Shown: positions 25,673 to 36,751 of the stretch, piece by piece
Position numbering within the stretch: position 1 is the first letter of the stretch
Layout of the letters: each line of letters starts with the position of its first letter
Assembly (NCBI GenBank): GCA_023313575.1
Contig: JAJTTP010000005.1
Coordinates: 2,480,001 to 2,544,000 of the forward strand
Source: Eutypella sp. D-1
Taxonomy: Eukaryota; Ascomycota; Sordariomycetes; Xylariales; Diatrypaceae
DNA length: 64,000 nucleotides
Direction: 5' to 3'
Translations under genes and position numbers: made by a program
Notes under the pieces: generated by a model
Database searches by the model: none
The model's input: only the letters and a program-made list of their open reading frames with translations
What the model was told of the DNA's origin: nothing

Positions 25673-27265
25673 TCACTCTATAGGTGCAAAAAAGCTAAAT
25701 ACGCCCTTGGGATCATACTTCTTCTTTAGCTCCTTGAGACGGCCCTGACGCCACGGCTCGCAACCGTACCAATTTTGAGGCGACTCATTACCGAAGGCAT
25801 AGTTTATGTAAGCATGTAGCTCTTCGCGGCCGCTCCCCTTATGAAGAATGTCGCGAAGTCTGTTGCCGAGCTCGGCTGCCTGACTATCGAGATCTTCCCC
25901 GTCCGGCTTGTAAGAGATTAACGGGGCGGTAAGGAGATTGTCGGCCCGGAAGGCAAATGCCGTCGAGTCGCTGCCAATTGCTCGTACGCCCTGGACGGGA
26001 TATGCCTCGAACATAAATATTGATGTGGAGAATGGTGAGTCCCCTTGTACACCAGCTGCGAAAGCTTCGTATGCCAGCTTCTGCGCTTCAACGTCGTACT
26101 TTTCGAGATAAATAGGAAACCGCGGATTGGCGAGACCAGCTTTCTGGCATGGGGATGATTCGGCGGCGATATTAGTCCACCTAGCGAGGTCCCGGTAGGT
26201 ACCCGATTGGGGCTCAATGGAGATCGGCCCAATGTCGTAGAAAGGCTTGGTATAGGTAGAGTCCACGACCGTTGTTCCGCCTTGGATGATGTAAAATATG
26301 ATTACCGGCTATCGAGGGTGCACGTTAGCCATAGTCTGATACACGAGAGAGATTCTACTTTCTCCGGATCGACATCAGGAATGTTCAGCCAGTAAGACCA
26401 GTTGATAACATCAATAGGTATCTCTGCGAAATGCTTGTTGGCGGCCTGATAGACAGCTTCGACCTTGTCGCCAGCGAATATGAGGGTTTCTATCGCCCAG
26501 TCGTCTTGCTCGATCTCATATATCTTCACCGTGAGGGAAGTGGCGATGCCGAAATTCTGGCCGGCGCCCTTCATAGCCCACCAGAGGTCTGATGCTGCAT
26601 CGATCGTTTTCAAAGTTCCATCCGCTGTCACCACATTCAATGAGATGAATTGGTCTGCTATGAGTCCATATTTCCCTTGAAGCCATCCGTGGCCGCCTCC
26701 AAGGGCAGGTCCAAGAAAGCCCACACATTCGCAGGTACCAGTCACTATGATCCCATCCTTAGCACCAAGTTATGAGAGGTATAATAGCTGAAAGCTTACC
26801 TGCCTGTCTCCCGACTTCCCAAAGCGCATCTATAACGGCCTTGGTAGATGCACCACCACCAATCGTTGCCGATCGATGCTCTTGATCGACTTCGACACTT
26901 GACAACCGGCTCAGGTATATCTCAATACCTCTGTCCATTCGTCCTAGCGTTGTAATAGCCCCATGAGCGCCATTAAATGCCAATATTGGCAACTCAACCT
27001 CATTGGCGTACTTGACCGTCTCCACCACGTCATCCTCCGTGGCAGGAACCACAACAATGTTCACCGTAGGCACTTCCAAGACGGACCATCTGGTCGACGC
27101 TGTATCGAACTCGGCAGAGCCTGGCAGATGTATCTCAGCTGCGGGGGAGAGCACCTCTCTGAGGGCCTTGGCATGATTCACAGGAGTCAAGCAGCCCGCG
27201 GAATTATTCAGCTGCGCAGACATGGCGCCTAAGGTAGCTGTGAGGGTATTGATATCGAGTAGCAT
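25673..27265 (-). CDS. FAD-linked oxidoreductase, berberine-bridge-enzyme type (3 exons)
   Basis: Predicted 495-residue flavoprotein oxidase of the vanillyl-alcohol-oxidase superfamily. Exons 27265-26800, 26744-26359 and 26308-25673; introns 55 and 50 nt, the second with a weak donor GTAGAA. The N-terminal FAD-binding-4 domain shows IVVVPATEDDVVETVKYA and NGAHGAITTLGRMDRG, whose His is at the usual histidyl-FAD position. TCECVGFLGPALGGGHG spans the first splice and supplies a Cys at the place used for bicovalent attachment. The C-terminal BBE domain is complete (YINYAFGNESPQNWYG ... LKKKYDPKGVFSF). Relatives oxidise alcohols, sugars or secondary-metabolite intermediates. No obvious signal peptide on this start; an in-frame ATG at residue 15 is an alternative. 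No backbone synthase lies nearby, so a biosynthetic cluster is not supported. Confidence 0.9.
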
Positions 27266-28508
27266 AGTTGGGTCGAAAATAAATAAAGGGCGTCACACGA
27301 GTTGAGGAGGCGAGCATATAGCTATTCGTAGGATTATCCATGATAGCTATGCACTTAGCGCTTATACATTGGGGTTCTAGATCCTGGTGGATAGGGATGC
27401 CAACTGTCGGCCATATCCGCCCAATCCGCGCATGCGGCTCAACCCGGAATTCTGGTATGGCCCCAACCAATTCTTTTAATGGGGTGACTTGGACAGGAAC
27501 TTGCTATCCAATGCCTCAACAACTCACTTCAATACATGATCAGAACTGTGGGCATATAGACATATCTACGCTTTCCACTAGATGGTCAACTAGCAGTTCC
27601 TAAAGCACCTTCGAATCCAGCATATCAATCAATCCATGCGCATATCAGAGGTTCCCCGCTTCGCGATGCTGACATCAGTCACTTCCGATGTACAGACCTG
27701 ACTGCAAGGCTCTGGTGATGTATCTGTGCATTGGCTAAGGTTTTGAGTCTGTGCAACAGCCGGTCAGAACGTAATCTACCCAATTATTCTACCATCTGTT
27801 GATTAGTCGTAATATGCGGGGTATCAACACAGTATCTGGGCGAGCCCTTAGTATTATAGATAGGGGTTGATAGGGGTAGAATGCCCCATATATTGTGTTT
27901 TGTGTTGATACACGGTGCCACAATATAAACCCCGATGGGCCATCACATACCCTGCCCACGAGCAAGAGTTACAAGGGCAATAGAACGTGCAGAACTGAAA
28001 ATCAAACAACTTTTCGAAAACAAGCCTATTCTCGATTTGCCCTCTTCTACGTCTCTTACATCTTACCTGAAAATTGCTGTTGCTGGGGTAATGTGCCATC
28101 GGTTTAGGACTCGGACTTACGTTTTAAAAGTTAATCCCCCTTATACTTGAGTGCCGTCCAATAGGCAAGCCAAGCGGCCAGCAGCGAACACTCGATGCCT
28201 GAATTGACCTAATAATCCTTTCATGCGGATTTTAGTTTGGTCGTGTCTTTAATCTACTTGCGGCTATCAAATCTGTGTTGCGGATGGTCCGAATTCGGCA
28301 AGCGCCCTACGATCCCGGGAAGCCTATTTAAATAGATCGGAAATGACAGCCTGCAAGGGTGGTTGGATTTACATTCTTTTTACGACAGATGCTGGTTCGA
28401 AGGTTAAGGCGAACGGATGAAAATGCGCCGTTTCAAATTGGACACGCGGAGTTGTCATTGGTGGTGTAATTGCCCTATCCCCTATATTTAGGCTAATTTG
28501 GAACGATT
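27266..28508. other. spacer, no gene seen
   Basis: Includes the presumed promoter of the BBE-type oxidase and the 3' flank of the Cip1-like gene. AT-rich, short overlapping open frames only. Confidence 0.5.
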
Positions 28509-29315
28509 TCAGGGGGCAAATTCCCCATCGGAGCACCCCACACGGGCCGAGTCGATCACGATGTCATCGTACCAGAACGTGTTGGTATCCCCGCCGTACG
28601 ACTCCCATCCGAAGTAAATACCAGTGATTTTGGGCGCGCTGCCGCTCCTCTGCCATTGGCCGGCGTTGTCATTAGGTACGCCGTCCTTGACGGTGAGGGC
28701 CTCAACAGCGGTGCCATCCAGCCAGGTCTCCACGGTGCCGTCCGCGCCCAGGTGGTACTCAAAGCATTGCCAGGTGTTGGTGGCGAGGGTGGTAGAAGCC
28801 GCGATTCCCTGTGGGGAGAGGTCCGGCAGCGTGGCGTCGTCGGACTCGCGGTTGTACATCAAGATCTTGCTTTGCCCTCCGATGCGGACGTGCTTATTCG
28901 CGCCCTGCGCGGAGTCTGGCATGGTGATGAATGAGACGTGGGCGTCGGTGAGAGCCTTGGAGGCCTTGCTATAAGTGGAGGATGATCAGTATTCCGATGC
29001 ACTCCCATGGATATGTAGTCCTGCTATAACGAGCACTTACACATAAGCTCTAACGTAAACATCGCCGCTTGGGACGTTCGTCGTACCGAAGAACACGTGC
29101 CCACAGTATCCCCCCGCACCGTCAACCCTCATGGAGTTCGTGCCACTGTAGGCGGTCGAGCTGTCAAGACTGACCTTGCCCCCCTGGTTACAGTCGTTCG
29201 CGTAGATCGGCCATGCGCTCTCGTCCCACCCATCCTCGAAGCCTTCGGTGACCTGGGCCAGCGAGGAGGGGAGCAGAGCAAGGGCGAGAAGCGCGGTTTG
29301 GCGAAACATTGTCAC
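28509..29315 (-). CDS. cip1: secreted Cip1-like protein (2 exons)
   Basis: Predicted 244-residue extracellular protein resembling Cip1 of Trichoderma reesei, a cellulase-co-regulated protein with a beta-jelly-roll fold related to glucuronan lyases. Exons 29315-29041 and 28968-28509 flank a 72-nt intron (GTAAGT...TAG). The N-terminus is a clear signal peptide (MTMFRQTALLALALLPSSLA, cleavage about residue 20-21). Family-typical segments follow: GFEDGWDESAWPI, DCNQGGKVSLD, GGYCGHVFFGTT, HVRIGGQSK, NRESDDATLPDLSP, CFEYHLGADGTVETWLDG and FWYDDIVID. Cysteines are retained. Unlike T. reesei Cip1, the protein stops soon after the catalytic-like core (CSDGEFAP) and has no linker or CBM1 cellulose-binding module. 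Activity is inferred from the family only. Confidence 0.88.
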
Positions 29316-30668
29316 GGTGGGATTTCTTTAGCGACTGCGGTGTATAGGAGGAAGGAGAAGAGCATAAGGAACGGGCAGGCCTGGGATACTTATGCACCCA
29401 TATCCTCGACCTGGACCCGCTTGGTCTGGCTCCGGTGCTTTACGATCCCAATGTAGGGTATAAGGAACAGGAACGGAATTTCGGGACGGAAGTCACAGTG
29501 ACCCTGGGGCCCATGTTATAAATAATATATTTTATATTGCTCCGAGGTAGTGGACACAATATGCCACTTTAGAAATGGGTTAGACTGATCACGCAGGTAG
29601 CCAGGATCCTCATGTCTCTGCCAAGTAATAGTAGGATCACTAACCTATTCGAATTGATCTGTCTTAATCCCATTTCCTAATACCTTTAGGCGTTGAGTAC
29701 AAATACTTCGGCCTCCCGTGTCTATATGTATGAGAAAAAAAGCCAAAAACATCGAAATGGTTGAAACCGACGTCCTATGTAAGGTCATGGAGGCAATGAG
29801 ATTAACTCAGGCAAATCCTGTTACGGAAAGGACAGATACCAGACACTGCTCTTTAAGGCTCTACTACAGTGTTCTTCGGTAACATATCTGGCGAAGGGAT
29901 AGCCGGGCCCCTCTTGCGCCATCACATGCATCCACGGGCCCCTTTCCCACATACTATGCAGATAGAGCGTTATCCGGAAACGCATGCTCAGAAAAGGATT
30001 AACATTCTGCAACTGCTACCTGCATCTCACTATGCATTTCGAAATAGTACTAGACAAGAATTGATTGGTCACAAGAAAAGAAACTGAATACATCTTTAGA
30101 GCGACTTTGATGCCATTCCTCATGTCCATCTCGTCATGATCATAGCCAAGGCAACTTGCGCCAAAATCTCGAAACATTGCGCGAGTGGAGATTTTTTAAC
30201 ATTTACCTACCCGCATCTGTTTGTGACATACTTATAACTTAAGGTCTTTATTTACCGGGTTGTCGGGTCCAACCGTGCTGTGGGCTGTCGCGCTACTCTC
30301 TTGGCCCACTGCCAGACAACCCATAAGTACTTAAGTATAACTACAGGGCATTTTACCTTCCCATACCTTTCTGCAGGAAGCCCAAGTGTTCCTATTTACT
30401 ACCGCAGATGCAGGAGAGTGGTGCAGGATTGGCCGTGTGGTTTTGGTAGGTGCGACTGCAGCCATGGACCCCGAGCATAAACATGGTACCAGCTGTGTTC
30501 GACTGGGTCGTGAGAAACCTGGAAAAAAACAACACTTTTAACATGAATCATTATTGTCTTGGAAAACTTTCTGGCAATCGTTTTGATCCATTAATAAACT
30601 TCACCTTTACATCCATATCGCATTAACGTTGATAAGATATTTCATTTTCGCTTAGCATCCTAGAGAAG
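29316..30668. other. spacer, no gene seen
   Basis: Divergent spacer between the Cip1-like gene (-) and the PrsW-like gene (+). AT-rich with no recognisable coding segment. Confidence 0.5.
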
Positions 30669-31643
30669 ATGAATGACAACAGATTGGCGGGACAGCAACC
30701 CGTCTTGCCGAACCATTTTCCATTCACTCCACCAATGTTTATCCTTAGCGGATCGGTTTTTCTGCTACTTGTCTGGGTTATCCTATCCACAGTGCCAATT
30801 TCCTGGAGTTTCCTTACGCCAACTATGTTTCTACCGATCTGTATACTGGCATGGTACGATCACCATCTCCCGCTTAGACTAAAGGCCAGCTGGGAACCTC
30901 TCTTCTGCACATGGGCCCTAAGTCTCACCATCACACAATTCGGGATCGTATTATACAAGGAGGTCATACTGTACTATTGCGCTAGTCTTCTGTTCCAAGA
31001 AGATTCGGGAACAGTCACCGAACAGATATTCAAGAAAATAGAAGACGCGACTCGGATGCATGCCAATGCACCCGTTTCCCAGCGCATGATGGACCTTAGC
31101 TAGAAGCACTGGATCTTTTTGCTCACCATGGCATATGTTACGTCCGGCATTATCGAGGAGCTTGTGAAGTATCGAATCCTCCAATACACCGTGCCTGTTG
31201 GCCGGCCCATAAGGGCAAGAATATGGCTCACAATGGCGGCGGCAGCATCGTTGGGCTTCAGCACTACTGAAGCAGTTTCCCAACTAGATACTATCACACA
31301 GGATATCAATCAGGGGATCGATCTCAGCTACATGAAGGTCCTCGGACCTATGCTTATCGGACCAGCCATCCATATTCTTGGCGGGGAATTGATCGGTCTC
31401 AACATGATCCGCCAGGATATTTTGAAGGAGAGGCTGTCTATCTTCGATATCGTAACCTCGGCAACACTGTTTCACGCAGGCTACAGGATCATCCTCATGC
31501 TGGCCAATGCCCTGCAGCTGTTTGTGGGTGGGGCTGATCCTAGAGATAAAATGCTCACGGTATTTGCTGTCGGGTACGTCCTGGTGTATTTCGAGGTATT
31601 CCGACGTAAACTGGCGGCTCTGAAGACCCGGGTACCGGTCTGA
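30669..31643 (+). pseudogene. PrsW-like intramembrane protease, interrupted by an in-frame TAG
   Basis: A single frame of 324 codons is interrupted once, by TAG at 31101-31103 (codon 145); the residues on both sides continue in the same frame (RMMDLS / KHWIFLLTMAYVTSG). The protein is polytopic, with about six to eight hydrophobic segments beginning at FILSGSVFLLLVWVIL. It carries motifs resembling the PrsW/CPBP metal-protease superfamily: EELVKY (160-165), GFSTTE (193-198), AIHILGGE with His232, and FHAGYR with His266. These would lie in membrane helices and form the active site. No plausible intron removes the stop. A CAG-to-TAG change would explain it. The alternatives are a sequencing error, stop readthrough, or a shorter protein starting at the ATG at 31119, which would keep all four motifs. 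Confidence 0.6.
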
Positions 31644-32233
31644 TATATGCCAGGGACTCTCAACGTGTTTCATTTTAGCAGTCAACAAGATAGAAATTAT
31701 CCGGTGGTCTTGGGTCAGTTTGAATAGCTCAGACAGATCTTAACAAAGAGAGGGGGGGGGTTGTTTCATAGCTTACTACAGGGATGGCATAGGAGCATAG
31801 GATGCGGCTTGAGCACCGTCATGACTGCAAATGAGAGCAGTTTGCTTTTTGCTCGACCTCTTTTACTGGGAGTCTAGAGTATCACACATAACCAACATCA
31901 AATCCAACCGATCTTTTTGTGTTGCACATGTTGGCTGATAATGACGGACTCGGTGACCATGTGCAAACAAAGATTTAGCAATCATATTACCATGGAACCA
32001 ACAATATCCAGACAGCGTACTTCCCTGTAAGCGAGTTTGTTATCATCCGCTTGTTTCGTCCTACCACCCCTGTACACCCGCATTGCAGAGAGCCAGAGCC
32101 CAGGCAATACCGCCATTGCAATACATATAGAGGTTTGAGCCACGAGCTTCTAAACTGAAGAATTGCAAGTAGACCTTAACGATTTATCCTGACTATCATT
32201 ATACACGATAAAACAATCCAACATCCCTACCCT

Positions 32234-33028
32234 ATGATGGATCCTCTCGTGGAGGGTTGGAAAGTTGACCTGAAAAATGTGAAAAATTCGGAATCCAAGG
32301 TGCCAACCAAGTCTGTTATATTAGATGAACTTAAATGGAAGGAGGCTCAGAGAAAGCTTAGTCGAGCGGGCCGTCACGCATCGGAGTCGGTTATTCGCAA
32401 CGCAAGCATATTTACTATGATGGGAACCTCAGTGAGCGACGAAAATCAGACAGATGCTCCTAGTGAAATATCTCAACGAGCTCAGCGTCCAACCCCGAGA
32501 AATATGAACGAGCCAGATGCAGATGTGAAGGGCGAATCTTCAAGCCAACAACAGAATGGCCCGATTTCAGAGTATTCTGGCAACAGTTCACACGACTCGG
32601 GTCGTGTTACCCAAGACCACCCACAGAGCGATATAAACGGCGTCAAAAACTTCCTCATTGAATTTCGCAATGGCATAAGAAATTCTGAAGCTTTAAAAGG
32701 GGATGATGTGTTCATGGAAATTTCGATGATGACGCAGCTACCGAACGCCGCCGATCAGAGCCGGGCCGTCGAAAATAGCAATGCCACACCGTCCGGGGTA
32801 TCTTCGTCCGGATCAGAGAACAATACCGAAGATTATCCCTCCAAAATGGAGTGACGCTCGACAATATAAAGCGTCGCGGCCCTTGACAAGTTGATCGGAA
32901 GCGTCGCCGACGAATGCGGATTGGCCGAACGTGAGGGGGTGCGCAATACAGACCGCATCGAGAACCATCTCATCGGCATCACCACTCTCGAGAGCGGATC
33001 CGGTCACAGCGATCGTCGGGGAGAATAA
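32234..33028 (+). pseudogene. disordered hypothetical protein, apparently truncated by stops
   Basis: The open part, 32234-32854, encodes 206 residues: a charged N-terminus (VILDELKWKEAQRKLSRAG) followed by a Ser/Gln/Asn-rich, mostly disordered body. No known domain. Beyond the TGA at 32852-32854 and a TAA at 32867-32869, the same frame goes on for more than 50 codons with protein-like content (SVAALDKLIGSVADECGLAE) up to a TAA at 33026-33028. This suggests an originally longer protein with two C-to-T type nonsense changes (CGA to TGA, CAA to TAA). If the first stop is the native one, the gene is a complete 206-residue protein. It follows the PrsW-like gene on the same strand, 590 bp downstream. 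Confidence 0.4.
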
Positions 33029-33834
33029 CATGGCTATTCCGATTACTCACGACGCGATGCGTATGGTAGCTCAGGAGATACAAGTCATGGATGGATCAAG
33101 ACGGGTTCGGGCGTTTTTCCTTTTATGGTTTTCAGCAGTTTCGGAGATCGGGACATCACACTCGTTTACAGCCCCCTAGTTTCCCTCCCTACCCCTTTGC
33201 CGTCGCTTAGATTCAGATCACAGGAAGGCATTAGAAACAAGAGTACCTTTTCTTTCAAACACTTTCGTTCATGTCCCTAAACTGAGCTTTCCACAGTCTG
33301 ATCCCTCGTGTCATGGTGAATGCCTTTCCGATTTCTTCTCCCGGGATTTGCGAGACATGTGTAGTAATAAGGGATTATTAGCCCCGGGGTTGGCGAAAGC
33401 TTTGAACACCTTGCTTACTCCCCCACTCCCTTTTTTGCAGCAGTTCCCCGAATGAAACTAGGGAACCCCTATTTCCCACACTAGACCAGTTCTCCCCACC
33501 ACTCACCCCCACCTACTCAGTCCGGACCTCCACACCGTAGCAGAGCCTCAGAGCCCCATCGGCAACGGCCATGATAAAAGTAACGTAATGAAATAGAAAA
33601 TCGACGGTGATATCACAAGGAACTAAAATTTAAAATCATAAGTTTTTGTTTTGTTTTAGCGGACATGTGATTATATTCATCCAATTCTATATATGTAGAC
33701 GCAAATGAAGTCGGGATGATCGCCTAAGGGCAGCAATAAAATCAAACCCGAAATCGGCGCGGTGCACAAAAAACTCCCACCCCAAAGTACAAAATCTCTC
33801 AAGAGCAAAAAAGAATTACACAAAAGAGACACGC
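33029..33834. other. spacer, no gene seen
   Basis: Between the disordered-protein relic and the small membrane protein. Pyrimidine-rich near 33420-33530; nothing recognisable. Confidence 0.5.
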
Positions 33835-34032
33835 TTAGTTGACTCCACAGTAAAAGACACCCCGATGACGAATACAGCCGCCGGAGGGGTCGTCGGCGCG
33901 ATGACCGTCGCCCTCTACGTGGGGGAGCACGTCGTCATCCTCGTCGTTGAAGCGGAAGATCTCGATTGCGGTGTACACGGAGCACCAACCGACGATGGAA
34001 GCCAGGACGAAGGTGAGAAATAGACTCCACAT
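33835..34032 (-). CDS. small single-pass membrane protein (65 residues)
   Basis: Starts at an ATG giving MWSLFLTFVLASIVGWCSVY, one hydrophobic helix at residues 2-24. An acidic loop (FNDEDDDVLPHVEGD) and a Cys-containing tail (GGCIRHRGVFYCGVN) follow. It could be a signal anchor or a secreted peptide whose signal sequence is the helix. The frame extends upstream to an ATG at 34182, but that part (PPRKRNQLSNHAPKYPTLP) reads like leader DNA, so I prefer the inner start. Family unknown. It lies upstream of GGGTA repeats. Confidence 0.4.
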   Translation of the reverse strand: MWSLFLTFVLASIVGWCSVYTAIEIFRFNDEDDDVLPHVEGDGHRADDPSGGCIRHRGVFYCGVN

Positions 34033-34784
34033 CTTGACGTAACTTGGGCTCTGGGAACTGGGAACTGGGTAGGGTAGGGTAGGGTACTTGGGGGCGTGGT
34101 TACTTAGCTGGTTTCTTTTACGAGGCGGACTCACCTGGATAATTAGGTAGACCTGTTGGTGAGTTTTTGAAAAATCTTTCAATCTGCTTTTTAGGTAGGC
34201 TTGTCTAATTGATTGATTGATATGACTTGGATGAGGATGTCGCTGCTGTTAAAATTTTGGAGAGAGTATCCGGTGCACCTGTCTGTTATGTACTCGCAGT
34301 GCACATGTAAACGCGGCGCCTGTTTTGTCTCTCCCCGCAGAACATGCTTCCATTGTTTCACCACGCAGTCGACGGGACAAAGAACTAGCTGCGTACATAG
34401 TACAAGAACCCGACAGGTGTGTTTCTCGGTTGTTCACGATCAACTCGTCGCGCGCTGGATACCGTAAACCAAGAAAACCCCCTCTCTTTGTGTTCCTGAT
34501 ATTCCATAATATGCTTCGTTTCGAATTCGACCTGCGTACGCCCGACCGGACTCGGCTCTTCGGCCCATCACTGTGAACCGGCCCACCCTCTGAACGTATG
34601 CCGCTCGCCCCAAGGAATAGCAAACGCCCGCTGACCATCTATCAACTATGCCGTGTCCCGCGTCCCGCGCCGCCTTCTCCTTGATATGTCGTCACCCAGA
34701 GATCCTCCAAATCTCTGACGTCGCAGTCTTTCGTATATGACCAGCCTTCGTACCTTTGCACCCTCAAAACCCCTCCCTTCCCTC
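34033..34784. other. spacer with GGGTA repeats
   Basis: Contains four tandem GGGTA-like units at 34067-34085. The rest shows no gene. Confidence 0.5.
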
Positions 34785-35651
34785 CTAGTCCGTTGAGATG
34801 TTCCACAGGCCGTCGCCGAGGTAGTGGGCGTCCTCAATGACGGGGCCCTTGCCCTTCTCCCTGACCTCCTGAGTGCCCATGAGCAGGAGGCCGACGGCGC
34901 AGGCCTCGGTCTTGCCCTCGGCGCGCACGACAACGGGCTCGCCCTTCTCAAGCTCGCGAGTCCACCTCTCATCATCGTCAAGGCGCTCGCTCTCGGAGCC
35001 CTTCTCGACGGGGGCAGGGAGTTCGGTGGCGGGGACGGGGAGACGGCCGCCGGGACTGGTCAGACCGGGGGCCATGAGGGTGGCGCCGGAGAGGACGAAG
35101 CGGATGGCGCCGCGGTCGATGCGGATGGTGGGGAAGGCGGCGGGGAAGCGGTGGACGAGGCGAAGGTGCGGCAGCGGGGGGTCGTCCATGTGTTGGAAGA
35201 AGAGCGGCGCGCCGTCTAGCACGTACAGCGTGCACCGGTCGGGCAGCTTCATAGACTCCAGCGACCCCTTCTTCGGCATGATCTCATCCATGTAAGATGC
35301 AAGCAGCGGGTACGTCGTCAGCAGCGTCTGTCGCAGTCCGCGCTGTACCGACGACTTCAGCTTGGACTTGGGGGCCGCGGAGATTCTGCGGGTCGCCACC
35401 GACAGGGCATGCGCGTCAGTATGGGACATACATGGAGGCATCAACTAATTGTTTGTCTGTGTGTTTCATTTCATTTTTTTTTTGTATTCAGGAAGGTGGC
35501 TTTCGTGTTTCTTTCATACAAGTGGAAGGATTAAGTCCGCAAGACACTGCTGAGAACAAACAATGGCAGGGGGGGTAAATGACATGTTGTATGGATGGAT
35601 GGAAGATGGAAGATGGAAGATGGAAGCTTGCACGTACTCTTTCTTAAACAT
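34785..35651 (-). CDS. TMA20: translation machinery-associated protein 20 (MCT-1/TMA20), 2 exons
   Basis: Predicted 204-residue ribosome-associated factor that, with its Tma22/DENR partner, acts in removal of tRNA and recycling of 40S subunits. Exon 1 is only 14 nt (35651-35638, MFKK plus two bases; donor GTACGT). A 252-nt intron with a GGAAGAT tandem repeat separates it from exon 2 (35385-34785; acceptor CAG). The join gives MFKKEISAAPKSKLKSSVQR, matching the conserved MFKK start and the KSSVQR segment of the family. The MCT N-terminal domain (VLDGAPLFFQ) is followed by the C-terminal PUA domain (IRFVLSGATLMAPGLTSPGG ... GKGPVIEDAHYLGDGLW). It is somewhat longer than yeast Tma20 (181), because of a charged insert (SESERLDDDERWTRELEKG) inside the PUA region. 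Confidence 0.93.
35593..35626. repeat. GGAAGAT tandem repeat in TMA20 intron 1
   Basis: Several copies of a GGAAGAT unit, preceded by GGAT repeats, lie within the intron just downstream of the tiny first exon. Confidence 0.75.
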
Positions 35652-36388
35652 CTTGGCGACCTCGGGACTTGCTGAGCTGATTTAAGGGGTGGCAAGTGGT
35701 GGTGGAGGACAAGAGAGGATGGGACTTTCAGAATTGTGTTTAAGTCTTGGTTATTATTACCTAGCTCTACCCGTGGACCTACCTAAGTAAGTATGTAGGT
35801 GGTGTAGGTGGTTGCAGGTGCACTTGAAAGCTTGTGAAAGTTTGGAGGGGCAATGTGGGGGCAATCAGCAATTGGTTGCCCCGCAGTATTTCAAGACTTC
35901 TGGTCTTTCGAGGGGCAGGCAGAGGGGCAAGAACAGAGGTAAGAGAGGGCAGCGGGGCGGGGCAGGGGCAGGGGGTGCCATTTCCTTCCAAGGTTCCACT
36001 CCCGATAAGCTATGGGTTAGTGCTAGTGTAACCGCTTTAGGTACATAAGTACAAAGTAGTGGGCTCTTGTCACATGGTGCCTAGTCCTCCATAGGTACCT
36101 AGGTACTTAATAGAGTAGATGCTACCTAGGTATTGTAAGCTCTTTGGCTCTTTCGAGGTTTGAATAGTCTCACTTTCACAAGAAATTACAGTCATGGAGG
36201 GTTTCAAGACCTCTTCATTTCCACTATTGGAAAGTATCGTATCATCGTAAACCACTAATACGCAAGGTGATCCTGCCAGCAAATGTGCGTTGACTGACAT
36301 GTGCACTGAATCAAACTGAGGGAGGCGGAGGTTGTCTTGTAATTTTGACAAACTCCTTCCCTGAGCCTCGTATTCGGCTTCCCCCATA

Positions 36389-36751
36389 TCAGCCATGACG
36401 AACATGGCTGACGACCCCGTCTTCCCTGACGTGGACGTTAAGCCGGTCAGGGCGGAAGTCCATCGTCACCATCTGGTTGGGCCCGATCACTCGACACTGC
36501 TCGGGTAGATCCTTCTTGCAGAAAGTCTGGGGGCAAAGAATCCATGTCAGCTGAAATCTGCGATTGCGTTGCATGCTACACAGTGGATGCATCATTGTGC
36601 TACAGCAATTGTGGGATTGGGGGGGGGGTCGTACCGTCTCAGTGGCGGCCTCGTCCGACAGCTTCTTGCCGACCAGTTTGTTGGTCCACTCCTCTATCCT
36701 CGCATCTCCGCCAGATTTGGTGGAAGCGACTCCGGGAACGACGAGAGGCAT
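36389..36751 (-). CDS. peptidase inhibitor I78-family protein (2 exons)
   Basis: Predicted 84-residue protein. Exons 36751-36635 (39 codons) and 36526-36389 (45 codons and stop) join in phase 0 with GTACGA...CAG. The core LPEQCRVIGPNQMVTMDFRP followed by RLNVHVREDG and the terminal HVRHG is the signature of the I78 inhibitor family, whose bacterial members inhibit serine proteases. There is no signal peptide, so a cytosolic role is likely. N-terminal MPLVVPG and the KLVGKK segment are typical of fungal members. The native target is unknown. Confidence 0.85.
   Translation of the reverse strand: MPLVVPGVASTKSGGDARIEEWTNKLVGKKLSDEAATETVRPPPQSHNCCSTMMHPLCSMQRNRRFQLTWILCPQTFCKKDLPEQCRVIGPNQMVTMDFRPDRLNVHVREDGVVSHVRHG

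Noticed and set aside
34067..34085. GGGTA repeats as an internal telomere
   Set aside because: Unit is 5 bp (TAGGG), not the TTAGGG of filamentous fungi, and only four copies occur.
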